NCBI RefSeq assembly: GCF_022829385.1
Contig: NZ_JAKSXX010000165.1
Span: 124,001 to 188,000 of the forward strand
DNA: 64,000 nt
Direction: 5' to 3'
From: Methylobacterium sp. J-070
Lineage (GTDB): Bacteria; Pseudomonadota; Alphaproteobacteria; Rhizobiales; Beijerinckiaceae
In this document: positions 38,442-48,467 of the stretch, piece by piece
Layout of the letters: every line of letters starts with the position of its first letter
How positions within the stretch are numbered: position 1 is the stretch's first letter
Notes under the pieces: model-generated
Database searches by the model: none
What the model was told of the DNA's origin: nothing
The model's input: the letters and a program-made list of their open reading frames with translations, nothing else
Program-made: the position numbers and the translations under genes

Positions 38442-40220
38442 TCAGGGCACCACGCGCCAGACCTTCAGGGGACCCGGGAGTTCCACCGGCTCGAGCCGCC
38501 CGGACCGCGCGGCGCCGCGGGCGAGCCGTGTGGCGAAGGCGGGCTCGGCCTGGAGATCCGCCATCGGCCGGTCCGGGCAGGCGACAAGATAGCGGATCCC
38601 GAAATCCCGAAGCACCCGGTCGAGATCCGCCTCGGTCCCGCCGAGGCCCTCGATGGCCGCCAGAAGTCCGGGGATGGCCCGGTGGTAGGGCGCGGCCACG
38701 ATCCGGTGGGAGGTGCGCAGGAGGATCGCCGGGCCGAGGAAGATCGGCGCCAGCACGGTTCCGGACGGGAGGGCGCCCAGCGGCCGCAGGGCGGCATCGC
38801 CCTGGCAGGCGGCCGCACCCGCGGGATCGGAGGCGGTGCGGGATGCCGGCGCCAGCGCCTCGGCGAGGGTGGCGGGCGCCATCCAGAGGGTGCTCACCAG
38901 GCCGCAGCCCAGCGCCGCGATGCCCCAGCGTCGGGCCCCTTCACGCGGGTCGCCCGCGGCGGCGAGGGCCCGGTCGATCACCGCGCCCGCCACCGGCGGC
39001 ACGAAGCCCGCGGCGATGTAGAGCCCGCGGAACTGAAAATAGCCGAGGATCAGGCCCGGCCACAGGAACAGCGCCGTGACCGACCACGCGCGCCGCTGGG
39101 GACCGCGCCACGTCATCCAGGTCGCCGTCAGGGTCGCGAGCAGGGCCACGGGATAGAAGACCAGGACCTCCCACTGCCCCCGCGCCACGAATTTGGGCAC
39201 GGAGGCCATCTCGTTCACCGTCAGGAGCCAGTGGGTCCGCACCAGCGCCGGCATCTCCGGGAAGGGTCCGCCGAGACAGTCCGGGGCGGCCAGCGCGAAG
39301 CCGGCGACGAGTAGGCTGCCGCCGAATCCCAGGAGGGCTGCCCGCGCGCGGATCGACCCGAGGCGGGGGGCCAGGGCGACGGAAGCGACGGCCAGGGCGG
39401 AGCCGCCGAGGGCCAGCCAGAGCCAGGGCGGCGAGAGGGCATCGCAGCGCGGAACGGTCCAGAGGCCGGGGGCCGTCTGCGCGGCAAACAGGAGCGGCGC
39501 GGCGCCCCCGAGGGCGAGGCCGAAGCCCGCCAGCACCGCCTCGGCGGGACGGCCGCGCAGGCACCAATCGCCCGCGAGGTACAGGGCGGCGAGCGCGATC
39601 GTGGGCAGGCCCTCGAGCCCGATCGCCAGGGACAGCGCCGCGAGGGCGCCGGCGACGAGCCCGTCCCGGAATCCACCGCGGATCATGCTGAAGGCCAAGC
39701 CCAGCATGGCGAGGATCTGCATGTTGTGATGATCGACGCGGCCCGGCTGGAACTGAAGGGTGATGCCGAAGGTCTGGGTCGCCGCCAGGAGCGCCAGCAG
39801 GGCCGCACGGCTGCCGAAGCTGGCGCGCACGCCGCGGTAGAGAACCGCGCCGTACAGCCCGAACAGCAGCGCGGGCCAGAGCACCGCCGCCGCCCCCATG
39901 GCGAGGGCCTCGCCCAGGAAAGGCCTCAACGCGGCGATCAGACCGGCGATGGGGGCATCCACCAGGCGCGACCAGTGGCTCGGCACGCCCGCGGGCGCGA
40001 GGAACCGGTGCTGGACGTTGTCGTACCAGCCCTGGCCGGACAGGAGGTCGCGCACCTCAACGAGGCGCATCGCGTCGTCGGTGTCGGGCACGCGCAGGTG
40101 GCGGACGGTGTCCCAGACATCGTGGGGCGCGTTCATGGTCGCGAGGCTGAGCGCGACGAGCACCCACAGGAGCGTCCGGGGGTCGATCCGGCCCGGCGAG
40201 ACGGCGACCGCGGACGGCAT
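38442..40220 (-). CDS. Large membrane protein, GT-C/STT3-like
   Basis: A 592-residue protein with about 11 hydrophobic helices. Near the N-terminus DTDDAMRLVEVRDLLSGQGWYDNVQHRF places a D-D pair in the first external loop, as in GT-C glycosyltransferases that use lipid-linked sugars. The C-terminal about 150 residues are soluble (LIFLGPAILLRTSHRIVAAPYHRAIPGLLA, then IRYLVACPDRP). It may glycosylate an envelope component; donor and target are unknown. It is divergent from the FAD oxidoreductase gene. Confidence 0.6.
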   Translation of the reverse strand: MPSAVAVSPGRIDPRTLLWVLVALSLATMNAPHDVWDTVRHLRVPDTDDAMRLVEVRDLLSGQGWYDNVQHRFLAPAGVPSHWSRLVDAPIAGLIAALRPFLGEALAMGAAAVLWPALLFGLYGAVLYRGVRASFGSRAALLALLAATQTFGITLQFQPGRVDHHNMQILAMLGLAFSMIRGGFRDGLVAGALAALSLAIGLEGLPTIALAALYLAGDWCLRGRPAEAVLAGFGLALGGAAPLLFAAQTAPGLWTVPRCDALSPPWLWLALGGSALAVASVALAPRLGSIRARAALLGFGGSLLVAGFALAAPDCLGGPFPEMPALVRTHWLLTVNEMASVPKFVARGQWEVLVFYPVALLATLTATWMTWRGPQRRAWSVTALFLWPGLILGYFQFRGLYIAAGFVPPVAGAVIDRALAAAGDPREGARRWGIAALGCGLVSTLWMAPATLAEALAPASRTASDPAGAAACQGDAALRPLGALPSGTVLAPIFLGPAILLRTSHRIVAAPYHRAIPGLLAAIEGLGGTEADLDRVLRDFGIRYLVACPDRPMADLQAEPAFATRLARGAARSGRLEPVELPGPLKVWRVVP

Positions 40221-40383
40221 CGGCTGCGGATCTCCCTGCGCACCCGGGGCGGGCGCCGGACCAGATGTCCCCGAAGACGCTTAAGGACCGGTCAATCCGC
40301 GCGGACGCGGTTCCTTAACCATCCGCCTGCACTATCCGGGGCGCCGGAGCGCGATCCGGCCGCGGAGCCAGCCGGAGCACGGG

Positions 40384-41886
40384 ATGAGCCACCACACCGA
40401 GACACTGGTGATCGGCGCGGGGCCCGCCGGCCTCACCGCCGCCTACCTGCTGTCGAAGCAGGGGCGGTCTGTCACCGTCCTGGAGCGGGATCCGGCTCAG
40501 GTCGGCGGCATCTCGCGCACGGTGTCGCACAACGGCTACCTGTTCGATATCGGCGGCCACCGGTTCTTCTCGAAGTCGAAGGCCGTGGTCGATCTCTGGG
40601 ACGAGATCCTGCCGAACGACTTCATCGAGCGGCCGCGCCTGTCGCGGATCTACTATCGCGGGCGCTACTACGCCTACCCGCTCAAGGCCTTCGAGGCCCT
40701 GCGCAACCTCGGGGTGCTGACCAGCGCGGCCTGCCTCGCCTCCTACCTCTACGCCCGCGTCCGGCCGGTGGCCGAGCCGAAGACCTTCCACGCCTGGGTG
40801 CGCAACCAGTTCGGCGAGCGGCTGTTCTCGATCTTCTTCAAGACCTACACCGAGAAGGTGTGGGGCATGTCCTGCGACGCGATCTCGGCCGATTGGGCGG
40901 CCCAGCGCATCAAGGGCCTGGACCTGGGGTCGGCGATCCGCGACGGGCTCAAGCGGTCGCTCGGCCTGAGCAAGCCCGTCAAGGCCGGCGGTCCCGTCAT
41001 CAAGACGCTGATCGAATCGTTCCGCTACCCCCGGCGCGGGCCCGGGATGATGTGGGAGGCCGCCGCCGCCAAGATCCAGACCCAGGGCGGGCGCGTGCTC
41101 CTCGACCGGGGCGTCGATTCGCTCAGCTTCGATGCCGCCACAGGCATCTGGACGGTGGCGGCCCGCCGCGCCGACGGCAGCCGCGAGACCTTCACGGCCC
41201 GCCACGTCATCTCGTCCGCCCCGGTGCGCGAACTGGTGGATTCGATCCGTCCGCGGCCGCTCAGCACCTTCAACGCGCGGGCGCTCAAGTACCGCGACTT
41301 CCTGACCGTGGCGCTGATCGCCAAGTCCGCCGAGGACTTTCCCGACAACTGGATCTACATCCACGACCCGTCGGTGCAGGTCGGGCGGGTGCAGAACTTC
41401 CGCTCCTGGTCGCCCGAGATGGTCCCGGACGCCGACCACACCTGCCTGGGCCTCGAATACTTCTGCTTCGAGGGCGACGGGCTCTGGAATGCCGACGACG
41501 CGGATCTGGTGGCGCTCGCCAAGCGCGAGATCGGGCAGATCGGCCTGATCGACCCGGCCGACGTGGTCGATGCCTGCGTGGTCCGCCAGCCGAAGGCCTA
41601 TCCGGTCTACGACGAGGAATATGCCGGGCACGTCGCCACCGTGCGGCGGGAGCTGGAGCGTGACTTCCCGACCCTCCACCTCGTCGGCCGCAACGGCATG
41701 CACAAGTACAACAACCAGGACCACGCGATGATGACCGCGATGCTCACCGTGGAGAACATCCTCTGCGGCCAGCGCCGGCACGACGTCTGGCAGGTCAACG
41801 AGGACGCCGAGTACACCGAGGCGGGGGTGTCCGGCGCCCAAGCCGCGCTCGGGAGCGAGCGGCTCGTGCCGCGCAAGGTCGCCTGA
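40384..41886 (+). CDS. FAD-dependent oxidoreductase, UDP-galactopyranose-mutase/protoporphyrinogen-oxidase-like
   Basis: A 500-residue flavoprotein. The N-terminal ADP-binding fold is LVIGAGPAGLTAAYLLSKQGRSVTVLERD, followed by VGGISRTVSHNGYLFDIGGHRFFSKS, which is typical of UDP-galactopyranose mutase-like and related amine-oxidase-fold enzymes. The C-terminal LVGRNGMHKYNNQDHAMMTAM closes the FAD site. The substrate is unknown. With the neighbouring GT-C-like protein it may act in cell-surface sugar or lipid chemistry; that link is inference. Confidence 0.78.
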   Translation: MSHHTETLVIGAGPAGLTAAYLLSKQGRSVTVLERDPAQVGGISRTVSHNGYLFDIGGHRFFSKSKAVVDLWDEILPNDFIERPRLSRIYYRGRYYAYPLKAFEALRNLGVLTSAACLASYLYARVRPVAEPKTFHAWVRNQFGERLFSIFFKTYTEKVWGMSCDAISADWAAQRIKGLDLGSAIRDGLKRSLGLSKPVKAGGPVIKTLIESFRYPRRGPGMMWEAAAAKIQTQGGRVLLDRGVDSLSFDAATGIWTVAARRADGSRETFTARHVISSAPVRELVDSIRPRPLSTFNARALKYRDFLTVALIAKSAEDFPDNWIYIHDPSVQVGRVQNFRSWSPEMVPDADHTCLGLEYFCFEGDGLWNADDADLVALAKREIGQIGLIDPADVVDACVVRQPKAYPVYDEEYAGHVATVRRELERDFPTLHLVGRNGMHKYNNQDHAMMTAMLTVENILCGQRRHDVWQVNEDAEYTEAGVSGAQAALGSERLVPRKVA

Positions 41887-42000
41887 GGGGCGACAGGGGC
41901 CCGGCCGCGTCATCGCTGCGGCTTGCTCCGGCAGGCCGCGCCTCTATCGTTCGCTTCCGGATACGCCCCGGTTCAGGGGTGGCCGGGAGGATAGTCACCG

Positions 42001-43269
42001 ATGCGATCACTGATCATCGCCGCACTTCTGGCGGGCGTCGCCGCGCCCGCCCTGGCGCAGGGCGCCGCCCCCGCCGAGACCAAGGCCAAGACCGACGACC
42101 TGGACAAGCTCCAGGGCATGCACAGCACCGACACCCAGGCCGCCGCCGAGATCCCGCAGACCGGCCGGCGCGCCGACGCGATCCGCAAGAATCTCGGCAA
42201 GATCAAGCTGCCCGAGGGCTTCAAGATCGACCTCTACGCCGTTGTGCCCGACGCCCGCGCCATCGCGGTCGGCCCCAATGCCGGCGTGCTGTTCGTCGGG
42301 ACCCGCAAGAGCAAGATCTACACGGTCACCGACCGCGACAAGGACCGGGTCGCCGACGAGGTCCGCCCGTTCGCGCCGGGCATCACGTTCAAGATCCCCA
42401 ACGGCGTCTGCTTCTCGAAGGACGGCGTGCTCACCGTGGTCGAGCAGAACCGGGTCCTGGCCTTCCCGGCCGCGGAATTCTTCTACGAGAACCCGGACGT
42501 CGCGGCGAGCGTGCTGATCAAGGAGGGCGAGCTGATCCCCGCCGGCGAGGAGAGCTTCAACCACACCGCCCGGGTCTGCCGGGTCGGCGCCGACGGCAAG
42601 ACCTACATCGCGCTCGGGCAGCCCTACAACGTGCCGCCGGCCGAGAAGATGGACCTGTACCGCAAGGTCGGCATCGGCGGGATCATCCGGATCGACGCCG
42701 ACGGCAAGAACCGCGAGGTCTACGCCACCGGCATCCGCAATTCGGTCGGCATGGACTTCGCCACCGACAAGTCGCTCTGGTTCACCGACAACCAGGTCGA
42801 CGGCATGGGCGACGACAAGCCGCCGGGCGAGCTGAACCACGCCACCAAGGCCGGCGAGAATTTCGGCTTCCCCTGGTTCGGCGGCGGCGCGGTCCGCACC
42901 GTCGAGTACAAGGACCAGACGCCCCCCGCCGACGCGGTGGCGCCGATGGCCGAGCTTGCGCCGCACGCGGCCGATCTCGGCATGACCTTCTACAACGGCA
43001 AGCAGTTCCCGGCCTCCTACAAGGGCGGGATCTTCATCGCCGAGCACGGCTCGTGGAACCGCACCGAGCCGGTGGGCGCCCGGGTGATGTTCGCCAAGCT
43101 CGGGGCAGACGGGAAGATCGAATCGGTCAAGCCGTTCGCTGAAGGGTGGCTCACCGGCGACGGCGAGTATCTCGGCCGCCCGGTGGACGTGGCGGTGATG
43201 CTCGACGGCTCGCTGCTGGTCTCGGACGATTCCGCCGGGGCGATCTACCGGATCTCCTACGAGAAATGA
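42001..43269 (+). CDS. Sorbosone dehydrogenase-family (PQQ sugar dehydrogenase-like) protein
   Basis: A 422-residue periplasmic protein with a signal peptide (MRSLIIAALLAGVAAPALAQG). The six-bladed propeller family is marked by LPEGFKIDLYAVVPDARAIAVGPNAGVLFVGTRK, IPNGVCFSKDGVLTVVEQNRVL, YATGIRNSVGMDF, LWFTDNQVDGMGDDKPPGELNHA, FIAEHGSWNRTEPVG and the closing LLVSDDSAGAIYRISYE. Such proteins may bind PQQ and oxidise sugars or alcohols. A cytochrome c gene follows, which could take the electrons. Confidence 0.85.
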   Translation: MRSLIIAALLAGVAAPALAQGAAPAETKAKTDDLDKLQGMHSTDTQAAAEIPQTGRRADAIRKNLGKIKLPEGFKIDLYAVVPDARAIAVGPNAGVLFVGTRKSKIYTVTDRDKDRVADEVRPFAPGITFKIPNGVCFSKDGVLTVVEQNRVLAFPAAEFFYENPDVAASVLIKEGELIPAGEESFNHTARVCRVGADGKTYIALGQPYNVPPAEKMDLYRKVGIGGIIRIDADGKNREVYATGIRNSVGMDFATDKSLWFTDNQVDGMGDDKPPGELNHATKAGENFGFPWFGGGAVRTVEYKDQTPPADAVAPMAELAPHAADLGMTFYNGKQFPASYKGGIFIAEHGSWNRTEPVGARVMFAKLGADGKIESVKPFAEGWLTGDGEYLGRPVDVAVMLDGSLLVSDDSAGAIYRISYEK

Positions 43270-43275
43270 GTGATC

Positions 43276-43392
43276 GCCGTCCCTCCCCCCTGCTGGGAGG
43301 GATCAGAGGGTGGGGGTGGTTCAGGATGAGGCGCAGCGGTGCCGTCTGCACCACCCCCACCTCCAACTCCTCCCCGCATGGGGGAGGAGAGT
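43276..43392. repeat. CT/GA-rich palindromic repeat between dehydrogenase and cytochrome genes
   Basis: The 146-bp gap holds GAGGGTGGGGGTGGT (43306-43320) pairing with ACCACCCCCACCTC (43350-43363), and a perfect stem CTCCTCCCC-GCAT-GGGGGAGGAG (43367-43389). The look is that of the short interspersed palindromes common in Rhizobiales genomes (CTCCCC...GGGGAG type). It may act as an RNA structure between the two genes. Confidence 0.7.
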
Positions 43393-43415
43393 TCCGTCGC
43401 GCAATCCGAGCCCAG

Positions 43416-43733
43416 ATGATGATCCGCCCGCTTCTCCTCCTCGCCGCCAGTCTCGTCCCGCTCTCGGCCCAGGCCGGCGATGCGGCGCTTGGCAAGAAGC
43501 GCGCGACGGCCTGCCAGACCTGCCACGGCATGGACGGCCTCTCGAAGCTGCCGGAGGCGCCGAACCTCGCCGGGCAGGTCGAGCCCTATCTGGTGAAGCA
43601 GCTCACCGACTACCGCGACGGCAAGCGGCAGAACGAGATCATGAACGTGGTCGCGAAGGAGCTGTCGGATTCCGATATTGCGAACCTGGCGGCTTTTTAT
43701 AGTAGAATTCAGATCGAAATCTTGCCTCCATAG
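43416..43733 (+). CDS. Small c-type cytochrome
   Basis: A 105-residue protein with a signal peptide (MMIRPLLLLAASLVPLSAQA) and one haem site, CQTCH (Cys33, Cys36, His37). The rest (LSKLPEAPNLAGQVEPYLVKQLTDYRDGKRQNEIM, then LSDSDIANLAAFYS) is the cytochrome c4/class I type. It probably takes electrons from the dehydrogenase upstream. Its last 15 or so codons are AT-rich and use rare-looking codons, unlike the rest of the gene: the edge of the AT-rich island seems to lie inside it. Confidence 0.85.
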   Translation: MMIRPLLLLAASLVPLSAQAGDAALGKKRATACQTCHGMDGLSKLPEAPNLAGQVEPYLVKQLTDYRDGKRQNEIMNVVAKELSDSDIANLAAFYSRIQIEILPP

Positions 43734-43997
43734 GTGTTAATTGCCATTAAATGTTCCAGACGCGCGCAAATAATCATGGAATATTTAAAATTACTTAAAT
43801 TGCTGAAAAAGTAATTCATAGACCTAATTGACGTAACTTATCCACATAAAAATCCCATTAAGATGGCTGAGTGCTCAGCGCCAAGCTAGTTACATAAAGA
43901 GCATTGTGCGAATATTTGTTTTGCGGGCCTAACGCTCTTGGCCCCGTGTGTATATGCCAAATAAATTCCGCCTTGCAATCTTGTTTATGGTCCCAAA
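43734..43997. promoter_or_regulatory. AT-rich leader of the two-gene island
   Basis: About 264 bp of strongly AT-rich sequence (near one third GC by eye). It holds a consensus DnaA-box sequence TTATCCACA (43838-43846), an inverted repeat GCTGAG-TG-CTCAGC (43866-43879) that could be an operator, and GGGCC (43925-43929) / GGCCC (43940-43944) arms. TTGACG at 43829 may be a -35 hexamer. No gene is visible. Confidence 0.5.
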
Positions 43998-44561
43998 ATG
44001 GCTGATGAAATTGATGTCACAGAAGTCACGAAGCAGCTTTATGGCATACTTAAGCCTCTTGTGGCCGGGGACAGAAAGAGAGTTATCAATGCGGTATTGA
44101 CACTGCTGGGCGAGGATATTGAGCCTTCCGTTTCTAAACCGTCCAGTCAGAATGCCGAAGGCCAGGTCGATGAGATTTCTGGATTGTCGAGCAAAGCTAA
44201 ATTATGGATGCGACAGAATGGAATTACACAAGACTCGATTGGCGGTATTTTCCATTCGAACGGGGATTCGTTTGATTTGATTATCGGCGCGTCGCCAGGC
44301 AAAAATTTAAAAGAAAAGACATTAAATGCTTATGTTTTAAAAGGGCTTACGCAATATCTGCAGACTGGAGAGGCGAAATTCGACGACGAGTCCGCTCGTG
44401 ATGTTTGCAAATCGCTAGGCTGCTTGAATGAAGGAAATCACGCAAAATATCTCAAAGAGAAGGGTAATCTTTATACAGGCTCGAAATCATCCGGCTGGAC
44501 CCTAACAGGCCCCGGCCTTAAAGCTGGTGCCGAAATTGTAAAAGGAATTGTAAACAAGTGA
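43998..44561 (+). CDS. Unknown protein, first gene of AT-rich island
   Basis: A 187-residue protein I cannot assign. The N-terminal 45 residues (LYGILKPLVAGDRKRVINAVLTLLGED) are helical; a polar linker follows (about 46-65); the middle SKAKLWMRQNGITQDSIGGIFH looks like a helix-turn-helix-like segment. The C-terminus, YLKEKGNLYTGSKSSGWTLTGPGLKAGAEIV, resembles the wing and last helix of a winged-helix domain. No signal or membrane segment. Codon use is AT-rich, unlike the neighbours. It overlaps the next gene as GTGA. A DNA- or RNA-binding partner or antitoxin is one guess. Confidence 0.75.
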   Translation: MADEIDVTEVTKQLYGILKPLVAGDRKRVINAVLTLLGEDIEPSVSKPSSQNAEGQVDEISGLSSKAKLWMRQNGITQDSIGGIFHSNGDSFDLIIGASPGKNLKEKTLNAYVLKGLTQYLQTGEAKFDDESARDVCKSLGCLNEGNHAKYLKEKGNLYTGSKSSGWTLTGPGLKAGAEIVKGIVNK

Positions 44562-45340
44562 GATTGGATACAGATAAGATATTAAAATCAATTCCTGACG
44601 GATTGCGAGTGCCGCTATTCGATACATATCGAGAAATTGCGTCTAATTACGCAGAGCATCGATGGGAACCTTCGGAACTAAACGGAGGAAAATTTTGTGA
44701 AGTTGTTTACACTATTTTGGACGGAGCTATATCGGGTACGTTTGCAACTGAGCCATCAAAGCCGCCGAACATGAAGGCTTCGTGTTTGAGTCTTGAAGCT
44801 CGGCCCGCGACGGGCCGTCCAGGGGACCGCAGTCTACGTATACTCCTGCCGCGAAGCATTCTACCACTTTACGAAATTCGGAATAATCGCGGTGTCGGCC
44901 ATGTCGGCGGTGACGTGGACCCCAACTTTATGGACGCAACTGCGGTCTATGCCACAGCCAGCTGGATCATCAGTGAACTGATTCGAGTGTTCCACGAGGT
45001 TAGCACTTCCGAAGCGCAAGAGGCTGTCGATGCCTTATCAGAACGTAAGCTTCCATTGATCTGGAGCCCCGGCAGTGGCTTGAGGAGAGTTTTGGATACA
45101 GACCTAAGCATTTCCGATCAAGCACTCATTCTGCTTCATCAAAGTGTTGCTTGGGTGAGTGATGACGAGCTTTGTTCGTCGGTGGAATACAGCAATCCGA
45201 GTGCGTTTCGCAATAAAATACTAGGAAAACTTCACGTAGATCGAATGATTGAATACGACAAGCCCCACCGCCGAGCACGCATTTCCCCTCGAGGAAGCAG
45301 GCATGTCGAACAGGTGATTATAGCACCCCGTGTCAATTAG
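44558..45340 (+). CDS. Unknown protein with HEPN-like motif and winged-helix-like tail
   Basis: A 260-residue protein of unknown family, starting at GTG 44558 inside the stop of the previous gene. The helical N-terminal domain (about 15-150) carries EIRNNRGVGHVGGDVD at 106-121: Arg108-Asn109 and His115 fit the R-N-x4-6-H motif of HEPN ribonucleases. The C-terminal part (about 185-255; ISDQALILLHQSVAWVSDDELCSSV, then RMIEYDKPHRRARISPRGSRHV) looks like a winged helix. Soluble. AT-rich coding. A toxin or phage-defence effector is plausible; the HEPN reading rests on one motif. Confidence 0.7.
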   Translation: MRLDTDKILKSIPDGLRVPLFDTYREIASNYAEHRWEPSELNGGKFCEVVYTILDGAISGTFATEPSKPPNMKASCLSLEARPATGRPGDRSLRILLPRSILPLYEIRNNRGVGHVGGDVDPNFMDATAVYATASWIISELIRVFHEVSTSEAQEAVDALSERKLPLIWSPGSGLRRVLDTDLSISDQALILLHQSVAWVSDDELCSSVEYSNPSAFRNKILGKLHVDRMIEYDKPHRRARISPRGSRHVEQVIIAPRVN

Positions 45341-45393
45341 ATTGACAGCAGCTGCGCGCGAATTTGACCTGTAATAAGGATATATACCACTCA

Positions 45394-47202
<1,809 letters not shown>

Positions 47203-47419
47203 TCCGTTCGGGCGCGCGCCGGCGCGCCCCGTCTGACGTCTGGACGTGTTCGGTTGGATCGGCTCCCGCGCGAGATAGCAGCGCGGCGGGGAGGCGCCAA
47301 GCGCGGTCGCGGCCCGCGCGCCATCCTGTCGCCGGGTGCCGGAGCCAGACGACGGGGGCCGGAGCGATCCGGCCCCCGTGTGGGGATGCGGAGCGGGTGC
47401 CGGAGACCGGCCGGTGGGC

Positions 47420-47620
47420 TCAGCGGCCGCGGTCGCGGATCAGGCGCTCGATCTCGGCCTCGCCGTGCGTGCGCGCCTTGGCCTCGGTGGGGTGCTTCCG
47501 GTCGGAACGCTGGTGCAGCTTTCCGTGCTTGCGGATGCTCCACTGGAACATTGAGCCGCTCTCGCCGACCGGCTCCACATCGAGACTGAAGGGGTATGTG
47601 TCTGTCTGGGTTTCGCTCAT
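47420..47620 (-). CDS. Small conserved hypothetical protein
   Basis: A 66-residue soluble protein: [18 protein letters not shown], then [37 protein letters not shown]. It is charged and probably a small beta-alpha fold. I recall similar proteins in other Methylobacterium but know no function. ATG 47620 is chosen since the composition becomes protein-like there; longer frames upstream look random. It lies between lepA and the HugZ-like gene. Confidence 0.65.
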   Translation of the reverse strand: MSETQTDTYPFSLDVEPVGESGSMFQWSIRKHGKLHQRSDRKHPTEAKARTHGEAEIERLIRDRGR

Positions 47621-47681
47621 AGCGCGGATATGGGGCATCCGGCGCCTTTTCGCCATGCCCTCGCGCGAAGTCCTTGCGGCG

Positions 47682-48467
47682 TCAAGCCTCCGTGCCAGTC
47701 GCGCGCGCCCGCGCCGCCATGGCAACGAGGCTTTTGCGCAGCGCTCCCATGTCGGTCACGCGGTCGGGATAGCTGACCCGGGCCGTGCGCTCGCCCGCCA
47801 TCAGGTCCATGCCCTCGGGGTCGAGGCCGGTGAGCCGCCAGGACAGACCGGCCTCCGCGCCGGAGCCGGCGGCGTAGAGCGCCAGGGCGTCGGCGTGGTC
47901 GGCGTTCATGTGCTCGACCGCGCCCCGCTCGCCGGCCACGATGGCGTCGGCGCCGGCGAGGTCGATGAGCAGTTGCTCGCGGGTCAGGGTCGCGGCCTTG
48001 GCGAAGCCGCCGTTGAGGTGGCCCTCCCGCGGATCGAGGGCGAAGAAGCCGAAATCCGGGAAATCGGCGTACAGCTTGGCCTTGGGATGCCGGGCGAGGA
48101 ACCGCTCCCGCGCCCGCGGCTCGGCGGTCTGGACCGCGCGGCCGACCACCGTGAGCCTTGGATGGGCGAGGGGATCGCCCTTGCCGCCCTGCGAGAACAG
48201 CAGCGAGCAGCGCGGGTCGGCCAGCAGGTTCCGGGTGTGGGCCGAGAGCCGCGACAGCAGCATCAGCGGCGTGCCGTCCACGTCGGTGGCGATCGTCACG
48301 AGCGACGCGAAGGGGGTGCCGTCCGAATCGAGCGTGGCGAGCGCCCCGGAGCGGATGCTGCGCAGGAGGGTTCGTGCCAAACCGATGGCATCGAACGGCG
48401 CCGCCTCCGCGGGCAGCGGCCGGGCCGGGCCGCGCGGTCCGGGATCGGTCTCGCTCGTCTCGCCCAT
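47682..48467 (-). CDS. HugZ-family haem-utilisation / pyridoxamine-phosphate-oxidase-fold protein
   Basis: A 261-residue protein with an N-terminal split-barrel (FMN-type) domain ([51 protein letters not shown], here cited in parts) and a C-terminal DUF2470 domain ([16 protein letters not shown], about 180-255). This layout is that of HugZ-like proteins, which bind or degrade haem. It is divergent from chvI, where relatives also keep a HugZ-like gene. Confidence 0.85.
   Translation of the reverse strand: MGETSETDPGPRGPARPLPAEAAPFDAIGLARTLLRSIRSGALATLDSDGTPFASLVTIATDVDGTPLMLLSRLSAHTRNLLADPRCSLLFSQGGKGDPLAHPRLTVVGRAVQTAEPRARERFLARHPKAKLYADFPDFGFFALDPREGHLNGGFAKAATLTREQLLIDLAGADAIVAGERGAVEHMNADHADALALYAAGSGAEAGLSWRLTGLDPEGMDLMAGERTARVSYPDRVTDMGALRKSLVAMAARARATGTEA

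Larger units (their letters stand above)
43734..45393. mobile_element. AT-rich genomic islet (probable horizontal acquisition)
   Basis: About 1.66 kb whose base composition falls to roughly 35-50% GC between a cytochrome c gene and lepA, both GC-rich. It contains only the two coupled unknown genes and their leader. No integrase, transposase or tRNA is present. The composition change starts within the last codons of the cytochrome gene and ends right before the lepA stop. Confidence 0.6.

Noticed and set aside
43416..43733. Cytochrome c gene as a pseudogene truncated by the islet
   Set aside because: The haem site and the expected class I length are kept and the frame closes normally; only the codon use of the tail is odd.
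43838..43846. Replication origin suggested by a DnaA box
   Set aside because: Only one box, no AT-rich repeats of an origin and no dnaA/parA/repABC genes nearby. Kept only as a leader element.
43758..45365. Attachment-site repeats flanking the AT-rich islet (CGCGCAAAT / CGCGCGAATT)
   Set aside because: Too short and imperfect, and no integrase or tRNA is present. Not listed as att sites.
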